Positions 20,514 to 29,565 of a DNA stretch of 64,000 bases are shown piece after piece. Source of the stretch: Alphaproteobacteria bacterium UBA828 (GTDB taxonomy: Bacteria; Pseudomonadota; Alphaproteobacteria; UBA828); NCBI GenBank assembly GCA_002296185.1, contig DBHM01000027.1:174918-238917 (forward strand), given 5' to 3'. Every line of letters begins with the position of its first letter. Position 1 is the first letter of the stretch. The notes under the pieces are model-generated. The model was not told where the DNA came from. It did no database searches and saw only the letters and a list, made by a program, of their open reading frames with translations. Both the position numbers and the translations under genes were made by a program.

Positions 20514-22025
20514 ATGACAAATAATTTTTTTGTAATTTTAGGAAATCAACTATTTGATCCCAAAATTTTAAAGTCCAAAGGTTGTGGGCATGTTTTTATG
20601 GCAGAAGATTTTGGTCTATGTAAATATGTAAAGCATCATAAGCTAAAAATCTATTTGTTCTTATGTTCAATGAGAGAATATAGAGATGAATTAAAGAGGT
20701 ATGGTTTCAAAGTATCTTATTTTTCTCTTGAAGATAGAACTGATAACCTCAATTACCCAAAATTTTTAATAGATTTTGTAGAAAAAAATAATATATCTAA
20801 GATCAATTTCTTTGAAATAGAAGACCATTTCTTTGAAAAAGAAATCTTTGATCAAATGAAGAAGAAAGGCCTAAAATTACAACTCCATAAATCGCCAATG
20901 TTTATGTTTTCACGTAATGAATTTATTTCACTTCACGAAGGGAAAAAAAACTTTAGACTTTCTAATTTTTATAAAATAGGTAGAAAAAAATTTAATATAC
21001 TTATGAATGAAAATTGCGAACCAATTGGAAAAAAGTGGTCATTTGATCATGAAAATAGAAAAAAAATACCCAAAAATGTTTCAATCCCAAAACTTCAGCC
21101 TCCCAGTCGAACTAAGTACCACAATCAGGTTATTCAATTAATAGAGCAGCATTTTAGCGATCATCATGGCAGATTAGATAATATATGGTTTCCTGTAGAG
21201 CGGGGAGGTGTTGACAGGCATCTTGAATTTTTTCTGGCTCACAAGCTTATATATTTTGGGGTATATGAGGACGCAATACGGCATGAAGAAAATTTTTTAT
21301 TTCATAGCTGTATTAGTCCATTTCTAAATATCGGGTTAATTACACCAGACTCATTATTAGAGAGAGTGTTGGAGTTATTTAATAAGGGGTATGCCCCGAT
21401 TAACTCCATCGAAGGATTTGTGAGGCAAGTATTAGGGTGGCGTGAGTTTATACGTGGAATATACCAAATGAAGGGCTCAGAACAGCAGCAAAGCAATTTC
21501 TGGGCGCATAAACGTTATTTAAGTGAAAGTTGGTATAATGGTTCGACCGGGATTGTACCTTTGGATGATTCTATTCAATCGGCAATAAAAGATGGATATA
21601 ATCATCACATACCTAGGCTTATGGTAATCGCTAATTTGATGAATTTGAGCGAGATCGATCCAAGGAATATTTATAAATGGTTCATGGAAATGTATATTGA
21701 TTCGTCAGACTGGGTAATGATACCCAATGTATTTGGAATGGCAACGTTTGCTGATGGGGGTCTGATATCAACTAAGCCATATTCATGCAGTTCAAATTAT
21801 ATACTTAAAATGAGTAATTATAAAAAGGGAAACTGGTGTAAAGTAGTCGATGGATTGTACTGGCGTTTTATTGATAAGCATCAAAAATTTTATAAGTCTA
21901 ATCCCCGTCTTTCGTTTCAAGTAAAAATGCTAGAAAGAATAGATATTGAAAGAAAAAAAGAAATTTTCCAATGTGCAGAAATTTTTTTGACTAAAAACAC
22001 ATATTATTCTTCAGAGTTTCTTTAA
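20514..22025 (+). CDS. FeS-BCP / photolyase-related flavoprotein lacking most cluster cysteines
   Basis: A 503-residue member of the cryptochrome/photolyase-related family that includes (6-4) photolyase PhrB. N-terminal antenna-type domain: FFVILGNQLFDP to SPMFMFSR. C-terminal catalytic part: GFVRQVLGWREFIRGIY (301-317), the HH-x-x-R-L-M motif in YNHHIPRLMV (362-371) and WVMIPNVFGMATFADGGLISTKPY (400-423). In PhrB-type proteins four cysteines hold a [4Fe-4S] cluster. Here the first site reads IVPL (347-350), and the YCxxC site reads YKKGN (436-440) in a shortened loop. Only C442 remains as a plausible fourth ligand. Flavin binding and DNA repair are inferred from family; the cluster is probably lost. 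Confidence 0.82.
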   Translation: MTNNFFVILGNQLFDPKILKSKGCGHVFMAEDFGLCKYVKHHKLKIYLFLCSMREYRDELKRYGFKVSYFSLEDRTDNLNYPKFLIDFVEKNNISKINFFEIEDHFFEKEIFDQMKKKGLKLQLHKSPMFMFSRNEFISLHEGKKNFRLSNFYKIGRKKFNILMNENCEPIGKKWSFDHENRKKIPKNVSIPKLQPPSRTKYHNQVIQLIEQHFSDHHGRLDNIWFPVERGGVDRHLEFFLAHKLIYFGVYEDAIRHEENFLFHSCISPFLNIGLITPDSLLERVLELFNKGYAPINSIEGFVRQVLGWREFIRGIYQMKGSEQQQSNFWAHKRYLSESWYNGSTGIVPLDDSIQSAIKDGYNHHIPRLMVIANLMNLSEIDPRNIYKWFMEMYIDSSDWVMIPNVFGMATFADGGLISTKPYSCSSNYILKMSNYKKGNWCKVVDGLYWRFIDKHQKFYKSNPRLSFQVKMLERIDIERKKEIFQCAEIFLTKNTYYSSEFL

Positions 22026-22187
22026 ATTTTTTACTGGATATTTTTGGATTTTTCATGAAGAAGAAGTGGTTTTTATAAGATATTAATTTAAGTCTATTAT
22101 CACTATAGAATGTAATGGTTGTGTGTGGTTGAAATAAAATTATGAGACGGCTAGGGTGTAAGAAGTATTCCTTGAAGGATTAAATCA

Positions 22188-23600
22188 ATGTCAGTGCTAC
22201 TTGATCAAAACAAAAACTATAATGCACAATTTGGACCAATCTTTAGATCATCAGCAATTTTTTATATTCCTCGTGATGTTAAGACGACTATAACTGTTTC
22301 CAATTACTGGGATTTTAAAAACAATTTAGAAGTAGGGCTATTATTTTCAATACGTAAACTTAGTGGAGAATTAGTTGAGAGACGAGAGCTATACTTTAAT
22401 GATGGATTAGTTATTAATGAGAGTAAATGGCCTATCGAAGAGGGTTCTGTCGAGGTGGAGGCATTCGGTAATAAAAACCTTCGTATACCTTATGCGGCTG
22501 TCATGGGAGTATATGAAACAGAAGCTTCGATTACTATGGTTCACTCTTATGGGAGAAACCACAACTTAATAGAAATAGAAGATCGGAGTTCCTTAACCTC
22601 TGGACGCGAGAGCTGTTGGACTATTCGTCAAGATAATGATGTTGAGAATAAAGCGGTTTTTCATAATGGTCATCTAGGTGTACCTAATCAAATAGCAAAA
22701 TTTACGTTAACAAATGTTGAGGGAGCGGAGCATTCTACAGATTTCAGTATGCCCCTTTTAGAACCGTTTGAAACATTTGTTTTTAACTTGTCTGAAATAG
22801 TTCCACAATATAAGGATTTTCTTAGCGGCTCAGACGGTTGGGGGACATTACATTTTGAAAATAAAACTGCCTTCACGCGACTACTTTTAGTTTGGCAAAA
22901 TAAATTAACAGGGGAGTTACAAGTAACTCATTCAAATTTTGATTATTCTGAGATTGAGACTAATAAGATAGAGGCAACTAAGCCAGCAATTATGAAATGG
23001 CCTTCAATATTAACTCAATCAGATTCTGGGCAAGTCGTGCTATATCCAAAATTTTCCAAAGGTATATATAAAATAACTTCAAATAAAAGTATAACTGAAA
23101 CTGATAAAGGTTTGTTCATTAAAACTAAGGATATTGATGCTCTTGAATTTACGTCCTTAGATAAAAACACAATACCTTCACGAATAGTAACTGGAATCAC
23201 TTATCAAAAAGAAAAAAATACTTTACCATTAGAGTGTTCCATGGGAATTGTTCACGAAAAAAGACCGCCAAAAAGATTTCACTGGGCTGTTGTCTCAAAA
23301 AAGTTCAAGTCACGTCTATTCTTCAATGCCTTTACAGAAATATATCAGGTCCCTGATGACTTGTTTATCGTATTTAGACTTTATACGGCAAAGAGAAATC
23401 AATATGTGGAAAAACGTTTGGATATTCAATCTCTGAATGAAATCCCAGATGGTATTTATATAGATGAATTATTTGCCAATATAGATCAATCAGGTCATGA
23501 GGATTATTGTTATGTTTCAATGTTCTCAAACTTTGGTGGATTGCTAATGTATTCTTCTATGCAAAAAAAATCTTCTATGACTATAGAGCATTCATTTTAG
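22188..23600 (+). CDS. Unrecognised protein of three similar beta-rich units
   Basis: I do not recognise this 470-residue protein. It has no signal peptide, membrane segment or obvious catalytic motif, and its composition is that of a soluble beta-strand protein. Three stretches look alike: about 15-125, 145-258 and 345-468. Each has a strand ending in a Phe/Asn/His pattern (TVSNYW, VFHNGH, FFNAF), a second hydrophobic strand, and a closing strand at the unit end with His-Ser (ITMVHSYG, LQVTHSNF, MTIEHSF). It stands alone on the plus strand, followed by a terminator. Carbohydrate or protein binding would be a guess. Confidence 0.75.
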   Translation: MSVLLDQNKNYNAQFGPIFRSSAIFYIPRDVKTTITVSNYWDFKNNLEVGLLFSIRKLSGELVERRELYFNDGLVINESKWPIEEGSVEVEAFGNKNLRIPYAAVMGVYETEASITMVHSYGRNHNLIEIEDRSSLTSGRESCWTIRQDNDVENKAVFHNGHLGVPNQIAKFTLTNVEGAEHSTDFSMPLLEPFETFVFNLSEIVPQYKDFLSGSDGWGTLHFENKTAFTRLLLVWQNKLTGELQVTHSNFDYSEIETNKIEATKPAIMKWPSILTQSDSGQVVLYPKFSKGIYKITSNKSITETDKGLFIKTKDIDALEFTSLDKNTIPSRIVTGITYQKEKNTLPLECSMGIVHEKRPPKRFHWAVVSKKFKSRLFFNAFTEIYQVPDDLFIVFRLYTAKRNQYVEKRLDIQSLNEIPDGIYIDELFANIDQSGHEDYCYVSMFSNFGGLLMYSSMQKKSSMTIEHSF

Positions 23601-23604
23601 TCTA

Positions 23605-23629
23605 TTACTTCTTAAGTAAGAATTTTTTC
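23605..23629 (+). terminator. Rho-independent terminator after the 470-residue protein gene
   Basis: TTACTT-CTT-AAGTAA forms a 6-bp stem, followed by GAATTTTTTC. It lies 4 bp after the stop at 23600 and just before the convergent flavin reductase gene ends. Confidence 0.6.
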
Positions 23630-23632
23630 AAT

Positions 23633-24298
23633 TTAGCGATAGATTCCATCCCACTCAGTTTTTGAAACCTCTACATTTCCGTCGTCATCAACTGTAGGTC
23701 GTTGTAGTACAAAAGTTGTTTCAGGTGTAATTACTCCATAATCCATATAGCCCATTCGAGCTAAAGGACGCATCTCTGATGTATTTACAATACCATCTTT
23801 GATAAATTTATCATTTATATAGACCCCAACTACTTGACCTATAGTCATAAAATGGCCTTTGTCACCTTGATCAACTACATCTGGTAATTCTATAGTTTTC
23901 CAGTGTTTGCACTCTAGAGCGGCTGGAGATCGAGAAACGCGGGGTGGCTTCACAAATTGTGACTCTGTTGTTTCAAGATTTGCAAGAGAGAATTCATTTG
24001 CTAAATAGTCAACAGGTGCTGAGCTAATATTCATACCTTCACGGGTATCCCACGTAGATAAAGAACACGTAAATTCGCCATTATCTTCAATATTGCGCAG
24101 ACTGTCTTTTCGGTCTACAGAAGTAAACATCACATAATTTGGATCCGCACCTACTGCATTGAAAAAACTATAAGGTGCAAGGTTTAATATGCCGTCGTTA
24201 GAAATAGTTGAAATCCAACCAATGGGTCTTGGTGCAACTAAGGCTTTGAAGGGGTCATGCTTTAAGCCGTGGTTATTCTCTATACTATCATAGTGCAT
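23633..24298 (-). CDS. Flavin reductase-like FMN-binding protein
   Basis: A 221-residue protein of the flavin reductase-like split-barrel family (DIM6/NTAB). Typical motifs are ALVAPRPIGWISTIS near residue 20, LNLAPYSFFNAVGADPNYVMF, and KDSLRNIEDNGEFTCSLST with the FMN-phosphate site. Such proteins bind FMN and serve as NAD(P)H:flavin oxidoreductases or uncharacterised oxidoreductases. The partner is not evident. The gene lies 95 bp downstream of the amidohydrolase gene on the same strand, so co-transcription with it is possible. Confidence 0.82.
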   Translation of the reverse strand: MHYDSIENNHGLKHDPFKALVAPRPIGWISTISNDGILNLAPYSFFNAVGADPNYVMFTSVDRKDSLRNIEDNGEFTCSLSTWDTREGMNISSAPVDYLANEFSLANLETTESQFVKPPRVSRSPAALECKHWKTIELPDVVDQGDKGHFMTIGQVVGVYINDKFIKDGIVNTSEMRPLARMGYMDYGVITPETTFVLQRPTVDDDGNVEVSKTEWDGIYR

Positions 24299-24392
24299 GA
24301 TATTATTCCTAAAATACGATTAATAAGTTAAATTATTTTATTAGGCAATGACTCGAGTAACTTATCTATAATAATACTTAATTCTGCAATAT

Positions 24393-25445
24393 TTAGTTAT
24401 GGTGCGTTTCCTCAAACCCTCCAAGAATAGCTATAAGATTGTCACCTAGAATATCTGATATATACCCTCCTTCTTGTATCATAAGAGTAGGTAGTTTAAT
24501 TCTTCCTATAGCCTGGCCAATTCTATAAAAGCCATCTGTTGTAATACTCATAAAAGCAAGTGGATCACTTTCTGATATATCTAGACCAAGCGCTATAATT
24601 AATATTTCAGGTTTAAAAGTTATAATCTCATCTATCGCGAAATTTAATGTGTCTAGATATGATTGATCAGCTGTATTCTTTTCAAGTGGCAAGTTAATGT
24701 TATAGCCCTTTCCCATGGCTAAGCCTGCCTCATCTGAGTATCCAGAAAAAAATGGATAGTAGTCAGATGGATCACCATGAAGTGAAACAGTTAAAACATC
24801 AGACCGGTTGTAAAATATACCTTGAGTACCATTTCCATGGTGTACATCAATATCCAATATAGCTATTTTTTTTGCCCCATTTTCAATAAAACATTGCCCG
24901 GCTATAGCGGTATTATTAAAAAAACAAAACCCTCCTGCTTGATCTGAGAAAGCGTGGTGACCTGGAGGTCTGCAAAGAGAATAAGCAAAGGTATTTTTTT
25001 TGCTATTTTTAGCATCATCGATTAAAGCAAGTGCTCCAGATACGGCAACATTAGCTGATAATATGGCCCCATCATATGTCCCTTTTCCTATCGGGCATGC
25101 AGTATCTGCTTGATAATATCCAGCGAGCCCTATGAGTGATTTTGGTAATAAACTCATATTTCGACCTGGGTGTATATTGGGAATAACTTCATTACTGCTA
25201 TCTGGAAGATTTTGCCACAGACTCCATGAATTTTTAAGGAAATTTATATAGCCCTTATCATGTATTGCTTCTATAGGTTTTGTGCCATGATCCTGAGACT
25301 CTATTAAATTGTGTCCAGCTGCTCTTGCTGATGCTTCTAAGATTTCCGCTCGTTTTGGTTGTTCAGGATTATTTTTTAGTTGACCTCTAGAAATAAAGGT
25401 TTGTGGTGAATGGATAGTATGATTAGGGGAATAAAACACTCGCAT
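24393..25445 (-). CDS. Acetylpolyamine amidohydrolase (histone deacetylase family)
   Basis: Zinc hydrolase removing acetyl groups from acetylputrescine and related acetylpolyamines. It has 350 residues, close to the roughly 340 of known APAHs. The arginase/deacetylase motifs are complete: CRPPGHHA (catalytic His-His), GFCFFNN, zinc site DIDVHHGNGTQ, SLHGDPSDYYPFFSGY, the second zinc aspartate in ALGLDISESDPLAF, and QEGGY. The N-terminal YSPNHTIHSPQTFISRG and the SDYYPFFSG loop favour APAH over acetoin-type deacetylases. A transporter and a gamma-aminobutyraldehyde dehydrogenase lie just across the divergent promoter region, supporting polyamine breakdown. Confidence 0.86.
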   Translation of the reverse strand: MRVFYSPNHTIHSPQTFISRGQLKNNPEQPKRAEILEASARAAGHNLIESQDHGTKPIEAIHDKGYINFLKNSWSLWQNLPDSSNEVIPNIHPGRNMSLLPKSLIGLAGYYQADTACPIGKGTYDGAILSANVAVSGALALIDDAKNSKKNTFAYSLCRPPGHHAFSDQAGGFCFFNNTAIAGQCFIENGAKKIAILDIDVHHGNGTQGIFYNRSDVLTVSLHGDPSDYYPFFSGYSDEAGLAMGKGYNINLPLEKNTADQSYLDTLNFAIDEIITFKPEILIIALGLDISESDPLAFMSITTDGFYRIGQAIGRIKLPTLMIQEGGYISDILGDNLIAILGGFEETHHN

Positions 25446-25616
25446 TATAAATCTATCCTAAAACTAGTTGACTGGTGTTTGTTTTCTAATAGAGGTATTA
25501 TTTAACAATTAATTAACATGTTTTATTATAATCGTTGAACGAAATAGTTATGTTTTGAAAAATGAGTATAGTGTTTTCATTACTTATTAATAGTCCACAA
25601 GTATAGGCTTATCTTT

Positions 25617-26519
25617 TTGAATATAAATATTAATAAATTATTTATCCCGACAGCATTGGTCTTATTAGGAGGGATAACCTTTGGTAGTATTTTCTCTGCA
25701 AATATCTTTGCTTATGAGTCGGGATTGCCTCACTTCTCATATGTTTTCTGGCAAATTTTTCTTGGTTCTTTAATTCTATTAATAATATCCTTAGCAACTA
25801 AGACTTTCCCCAAATTCACATGGGGGAATATTAGGGCTTACATATTTGTTGCTGTCCTTGGGCTAATAGTTCCAGTTATTGTATTTAATGTCGTGGCAGA
25901 TAAGTTGCCCCCTGGTATCATCACTCTTTCTGTAGCATTAATCCCAGCTAGTACTTATTTACTCTCCCTGCTTATTAAGGCAGATAAGTTTCGCGTAGTA
26001 AGTATATTAGGAGTTATCATAGGATTCGGGAGTGTTTTATTAATTGTTTTACCCCAGGGTAGTTTGCCAATTGAGGGTGCTGAAATCTGGGTCATTTTTT
26101 CTTTACTCGTTCCAATATCTGCTGGGACTAATAATGCTTTTAGTGCGCTAGTTATACCTCCAAACACACAGACTTTTGGGCTAGCAACAGGAACCATGTT
26201 AGTAGCATCAATAATTTTACTTCCAATAAGCCTGGCTTATGATGGACTTCATTTTTTTGGTAACTATGGATGGGAATCTATAGGTTCCACCCTGTGGGCT
26301 TCAATTGTATGGGTGACGATTTACATGTGTTTTTTCGAAATAGTCAAAAGAACAAGCGGTCTTTTTTATGCTCAGGTTAATTATATCATCGTTGCAGCTG
26401 GCATTATATGGTCATGGGCTATCTTTGCAGATGTTCTGAGCGCTTGGGTATGGGGTGCTGTAGCTATGCTATTCGTTAGCCTTGCACTTGTGAATTTGGG
26501 AACAAAAGTAAAGGTATAA
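25617..26519 (+). CDS. EamA-type (DMT superfamily) transporter
   Basis: A 300-residue inner-membrane protein with about ten hydrophobic segments arranged as two EamA repeats (about 8-140 and 150-295). The first half ends in ASTYLLSLLIKADKF and VSILGVIIGFGSVLLIVLP, typical of DMT permeases. The start is a TTG at 25617, as no ATG or GTG is usable upstream of the first helix. It sits between the divergent acetylpolyamine amidohydrolase and the aminobutyraldehyde dehydrogenase, so export or uptake of an amine or amino acid is plausible but unproven. Confidence 0.82.
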   Translation: MNININKLFIPTALVLLGGITFGSIFSANIFAYESGLPHFSYVFWQIFLGSLILLIISLATKTFPKFTWGNIRAYIFVAVLGLIVPVIVFNVVADKLPPGIITLSVALIPASTYLLSLLIKADKFRVVSILGVIIGFGSVLLIVLPQGSLPIEGAEIWVIFSLLVPISAGTNNAFSALVIPPNTQTFGLATGTMLVASIILLPISLAYDGLHFFGNYGWESIGSTLWASIVWVTIYMCFFEIVKRTSGLFYAQVNYIIVAAGIIWSWAIFADVLSAWVWGAVAMLFVSLALVNLGTKVKV

Positions 26520-26658
26520 TAATTTTTTTGTATTTAAATTTTTAATAAATTTGATGACTATAATCTGTTAATGCATAGATTATTCGATATTGTTTTGGAA
26601 TATATACAAATAGAAGTATTTTTGAGATTACATCAAATATCTCTCAGGAGAATATATA

Positions 26659-28080
26659 ATGGATACTGATTTACTAATCAATGGACAGATAGTCAGCGGT
26701 GCTGGAGATTTAGTTCCTGTTATAAATCCAGCAACTGGAGAAGCAATATGTAATGTTCAAGAGGCGAATGAGGAGCAGGTTAACGCCGCTGCTAGGGCTG
26801 CTGCTGAGGCGTTCCCGAAGTTTTCACTAAAAACACCAGCAGAGCGTTCATCTATGTTATTTGATCTTGCAGCTAGATTAGAAGCCGAGATAGATGAATT
26901 TGCTAAATTAGAGTCACTTGATACGGGAAAACCTATTTCGGCATCGCTGGATGAGATGGAAGCCTGTGTTGATGTGGCTCGATTTATGGGTGGTGCAGTT
27001 AGGTCGATGAATGCAGTTGCTGCTGGGGAATATATGGAGGGTTTTACTTCAATGATTCGCCGAGACCCTGTGGGAGTGGTTGCTAGTATAGCTCCGTGGA
27101 ACTATCCTTTAATGATGGCCTTATGGAAGTTAGCCCCACCATTAGCTGTGGGTTGTTCTATGGTGCTTAAACCATCAGAACTTACTCCCTTGACTACACT
27201 CAAATTAGCGAAAATTCTTAACGATATTTATCCTCCCGGTGTTGTAAATATAATTTCAGGTAGAGGTGATACAACAGGAAATAATCTAATAAATAATAAT
27301 AACATTGATTTTATATCTTTAACTGGCTCAATTAGGACTGCCAGTCGTGTGCTGGAAGCAGCATCAGGGACGATCAAAAAAACTCACTTGGAGCTTGGTG
27401 GCAAGGCTCCGGTCATTATTTATGAAGATGCAGATCTTGATAAGGTGGTTGCAGATCTTAAGGCATTTTCTTTCTATAATGCTGGGCAGGATTGTACCCA
27501 GCCATGTCGCTTATATGTAGACAATAAGATTTTTGATAATTTTGTTGCAGATTTTGGTTCTTCAATTTCAAAAATTAAAGTAGGTAATCCAGAAGATAAA
27601 GATGTTGAGATGGGGCCTATAATTACAAAGAATCAGTTTGACCGAGTTCAGGGTATTGTTCAGGATGTCCAAAAGAGCGAACATTTACAAATAATAACTG
27701 GTGGGACTAAATATAAAGGAAGTGGATTTTTCTTTGAGCCAACGTTGATAACCGAAACTGAACAGAGCGATCATATTATAAATGAAGAGATATTTGGTCC
27801 TGTGGTAACAGTAAGTAGATTCCAGAGTACAGAAGAGGCAATTCAGTGGGCCAATGATTCACGATATGGATTATCTTCTTCTGTTTGGACAAGGGATATT
27901 TCAAAAGCAATGAAAACTGTGGCACGACTTAGGTACGGTGTAACTTGGGTTAACACGCATCTAGTGGGTGTTTCAGAGATGCCTCATGGTGGACTAAAAG
28001 CGTCAGGTTATGGAAAAGATATGTCGGTTTATGCGCTTGAGGATTATACTGTGCCTCGTCATATAATGATTTCTCATTAG
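26659..28080 (+). CDS. patD: Gamma-aminobutyraldehyde dehydrogenase
   Basis: NAD-dependent oxidation of 4-aminobutanal to GABA in putrescine degradation. It has 473 residues, the length of E. coli PatD (474). Segments match PatD closely: [40 protein letters not shown] with the catalytic Glu, [14 protein letters not shown] with the catalytic Cys, and the C-terminal [20 protein letters not shown] strong AGGAG precedes the ATG. With the nearby APAH it gives two steps of acetylputrescine breakdown; the intervening putrescine aminotransferase or oxidase is not in the window. Betaine aldehyde dehydrogenase activity is the main alternative. Confidence 0.9.
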   Translation: MDTDLLINGQIVSGAGDLVPVINPATGEAICNVQEANEEQVNAAARAAAEAFPKFSLKTPAERSSMLFDLAARLEAEIDEFAKLESLDTGKPISASLDEMEACVDVARFMGGAVRSMNAVAAGEYMEGFTSMIRRDPVGVVASIAPWNYPLMMALWKLAPPLAVGCSMVLKPSELTPLTTLKLAKILNDIYPPGVVNIISGRGDTTGNNLINNNNIDFISLTGSIRTASRVLEAASGTIKKTHLELGGKAPVIIYEDADLDKVVADLKAFSFYNAGQDCTQPCRLYVDNKIFDNFVADFGSSISKIKVGNPEDKDVEMGPIITKNQFDRVQGIVQDVQKSEHLQIITGGTKYKGSGFFFEPTLITETEQSDHIINEEIFGPVVTVSRFQSTEEAIQWANDSRYGLSSSVWTRDISKAMKTVARLRYGVTWVNTHLVGVSEMPHGGLKASGYGKDMSVYALEDYTVPRHIMISH

Positions 28081-28119
28081 TGCTTATTATTTAATGATTT
28101 AGCATTAGTGTTTATTATT
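28075..28119 (+). repeat. Imperfect 17-bp direct repeat at the 3' end of patD
   Basis: CATTAGTGCTTATTATT (28075-28091) recurs as CATTAGTGTTTATTATT (28103-28119), 16 of 17 matching, with a 28-bp period. The first copy contains the patD stop codon. Confidence 0.6.
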
Positions 28120-28154
28120 GCCTTATTAACTCGTTTCAAAACTGAGGGGTAGTA

Positions 28155-29258
28155 ATGTTGGAGAGAATACGAATATTAAATGATAGAGTTTTGCGCAGTA
28201 GTTTTTTATCACGCTTACAAGTGATTCTTGGTGTTTGTATTTTTACTATTATTTTAAGTGCTTGCTCTCAAACAGAAAATTATTTGTCTATAGCTGATCA
28301 AGTTGAAACTCAGAAATTTATAGAAACTCTTCCTGAGAGTGCGCGTCCTGGGGAAGGTTTTCAATTTAGTTACTTTAATTCCGTTCATGGGTACAATATC
28401 AGGTATGGAAGTTCTGAAATCAAACAACCACTAGGAACTATTATTTTAGTGCCGGGACAGTCAGAGTTTTCTGAATCATATTTTGAACTTATTAATGATA
28501 TTAATGATATTGGTTATAGTGTGTGGATTATGGATTTTTACGGACAAGGTGGTTCCGATCATCTACTGAGTGACAACGCCAGAGCGGACAACAATTTTCA
28601 TAATGATGTTGATGACTTAAGTCAGTTTGTAAACGGTATAGTTAAAAACACACAAGAAAGCCCTTTGATTATTTTGGGACATTCAATGGGTGGTCACATT
28701 GTACTATCAGCAATTCTAGAAAAAAAATTAAGAGTTGATGGGGCTGTGCTATCTTCTCCAATGATTAAAATAAAAACCGGTGCAATACCTCACGGGATTA
28801 CTGAACTTATTGCATCTATAGGTTCTGCCTTAGGCGGCGATTGGTGGATAGCGCCTGGGCAAAAAGAGTGGGTTGAGAAACTAAATTATAATCCAGAAGA
28901 TAATGTTAACACATCTGATTCCGAAAGATCACTTCTTAAAGAGAGCTGGAGAAAGCATACAGAGCATACTCGTAAATCATATGCAGTGACTTTTGGTTGG
29001 CTAAAAGGTTATTCTGAGTCAAGGAAAACCATCTTATCTAATTCTCAAGCAACAGAGATAACAACCCCTATATTGATGACAGTCGCTGGTGAAGATGCTT
29101 TGGTAATTCCTGAAGATAGTCTGGAATTATGCAAAAGATTAATTTCCTGTGAATCTATATTTTATAATAATTCAAGACATGAATTATATCTCGAGAAAGA
29201 TAATTTGCGGAATAAGTGGATGAGAGACATATTTCTTTGGATAAACCGATCATTTTAG
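28155..29258 (+). CDS. Alpha/beta-hydrolase lipoprotein (lysophospholipase / monoacylglycerol lipase-like)
   Basis: A 367-residue predicted lipoprotein. A long N-region and a hydrophobic stretch end in the lipobox LSAC (C37). The hydrolase domain has the nucleophile elbow GHSMGGH with the catalytic Ser, the acid in AGEDALVIP, and the histidine in SRHELYLE. The PGQSEFSESYFELI and DFYGQGGSDHL stretches are typical of serine aminopeptidase S33 / PldB-type lysophospholipases. It would act at the membrane on lysophospholipids or acylglycerols; substrate is inferred from family only. It closes the accessory region before gcrA. Confidence 0.82.
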   Translation: MLERIRILNDRVLRSSFLSRLQVILGVCIFTIILSACSQTENYLSIADQVETQKFIETLPESARPGEGFQFSYFNSVHGYNIRYGSSEIKQPLGTIILVPGQSEFSESYFELINDINDIGYSVWIMDFYGQGGSDHLLSDNARADNNFHNDVDDLSQFVNGIVKNTQESPLIILGHSMGGHIVLSAILEKKLRVDGAVLSSPMIKIKTGAIPHGITELIASIGSALGGDWWIAPGQKEWVEKLNYNPEDNVNTSDSERSLLKESWRKHTEHTRKSYAVTFGWLKGYSESRKTILSNSQATEITTPILMTVAGEDALVIPEDSLELCKRLISCESIFYNNSRHELYLEKDNLRNKWMRDIFLWINRSF

Positions 29259-29565
29259 TTAATAGAAGCACTAAATCGCTTATCTCTATCAAAATAATAG
29301 AGCTTGTATATTTTTCTGCCTAAAACTAGCCTTTATTTTGATTTATTAATTGGATTTAAATATCTGATTAAATTGGTAAAAATTTATCTACACCCATAAA
29401 TCCACAAGATATAACTTAGTCATATTACTAAGGGCTTTAATTATGCTTACTAATACTGTATGTTGCGTGAAACAGCATTACCTACACCTATAGGTAGTGG
29501 TATGAAAGTTTAGAGCTTGTCGACCTTTAGCTTTTTTTGTTGCTAAAAAAATTAGGAGCTTAGCT
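29259..29565. other. Noncoding gap upstream of gcrA
   Basis: This 307-bp AT-rich stretch has no gene. It holds a 10-bp palindrome ACCTATAGGT at 29486-29495 and a poly-T/poly-A pair shortly before the gcrA ribosome site (AGGAG). I found no GANTC site and no exact TTAA-N7-TTAA CtrA site. Confidence 0.5.

Noticed and set aside
29344..29357. TTAATTGGATTTAA as a CtrA-binding site before gcrA
   Set aside because: The two TTAA halves are 6 bp apart rather than 7, and such sequences are common by chance in AT-rich DNA.
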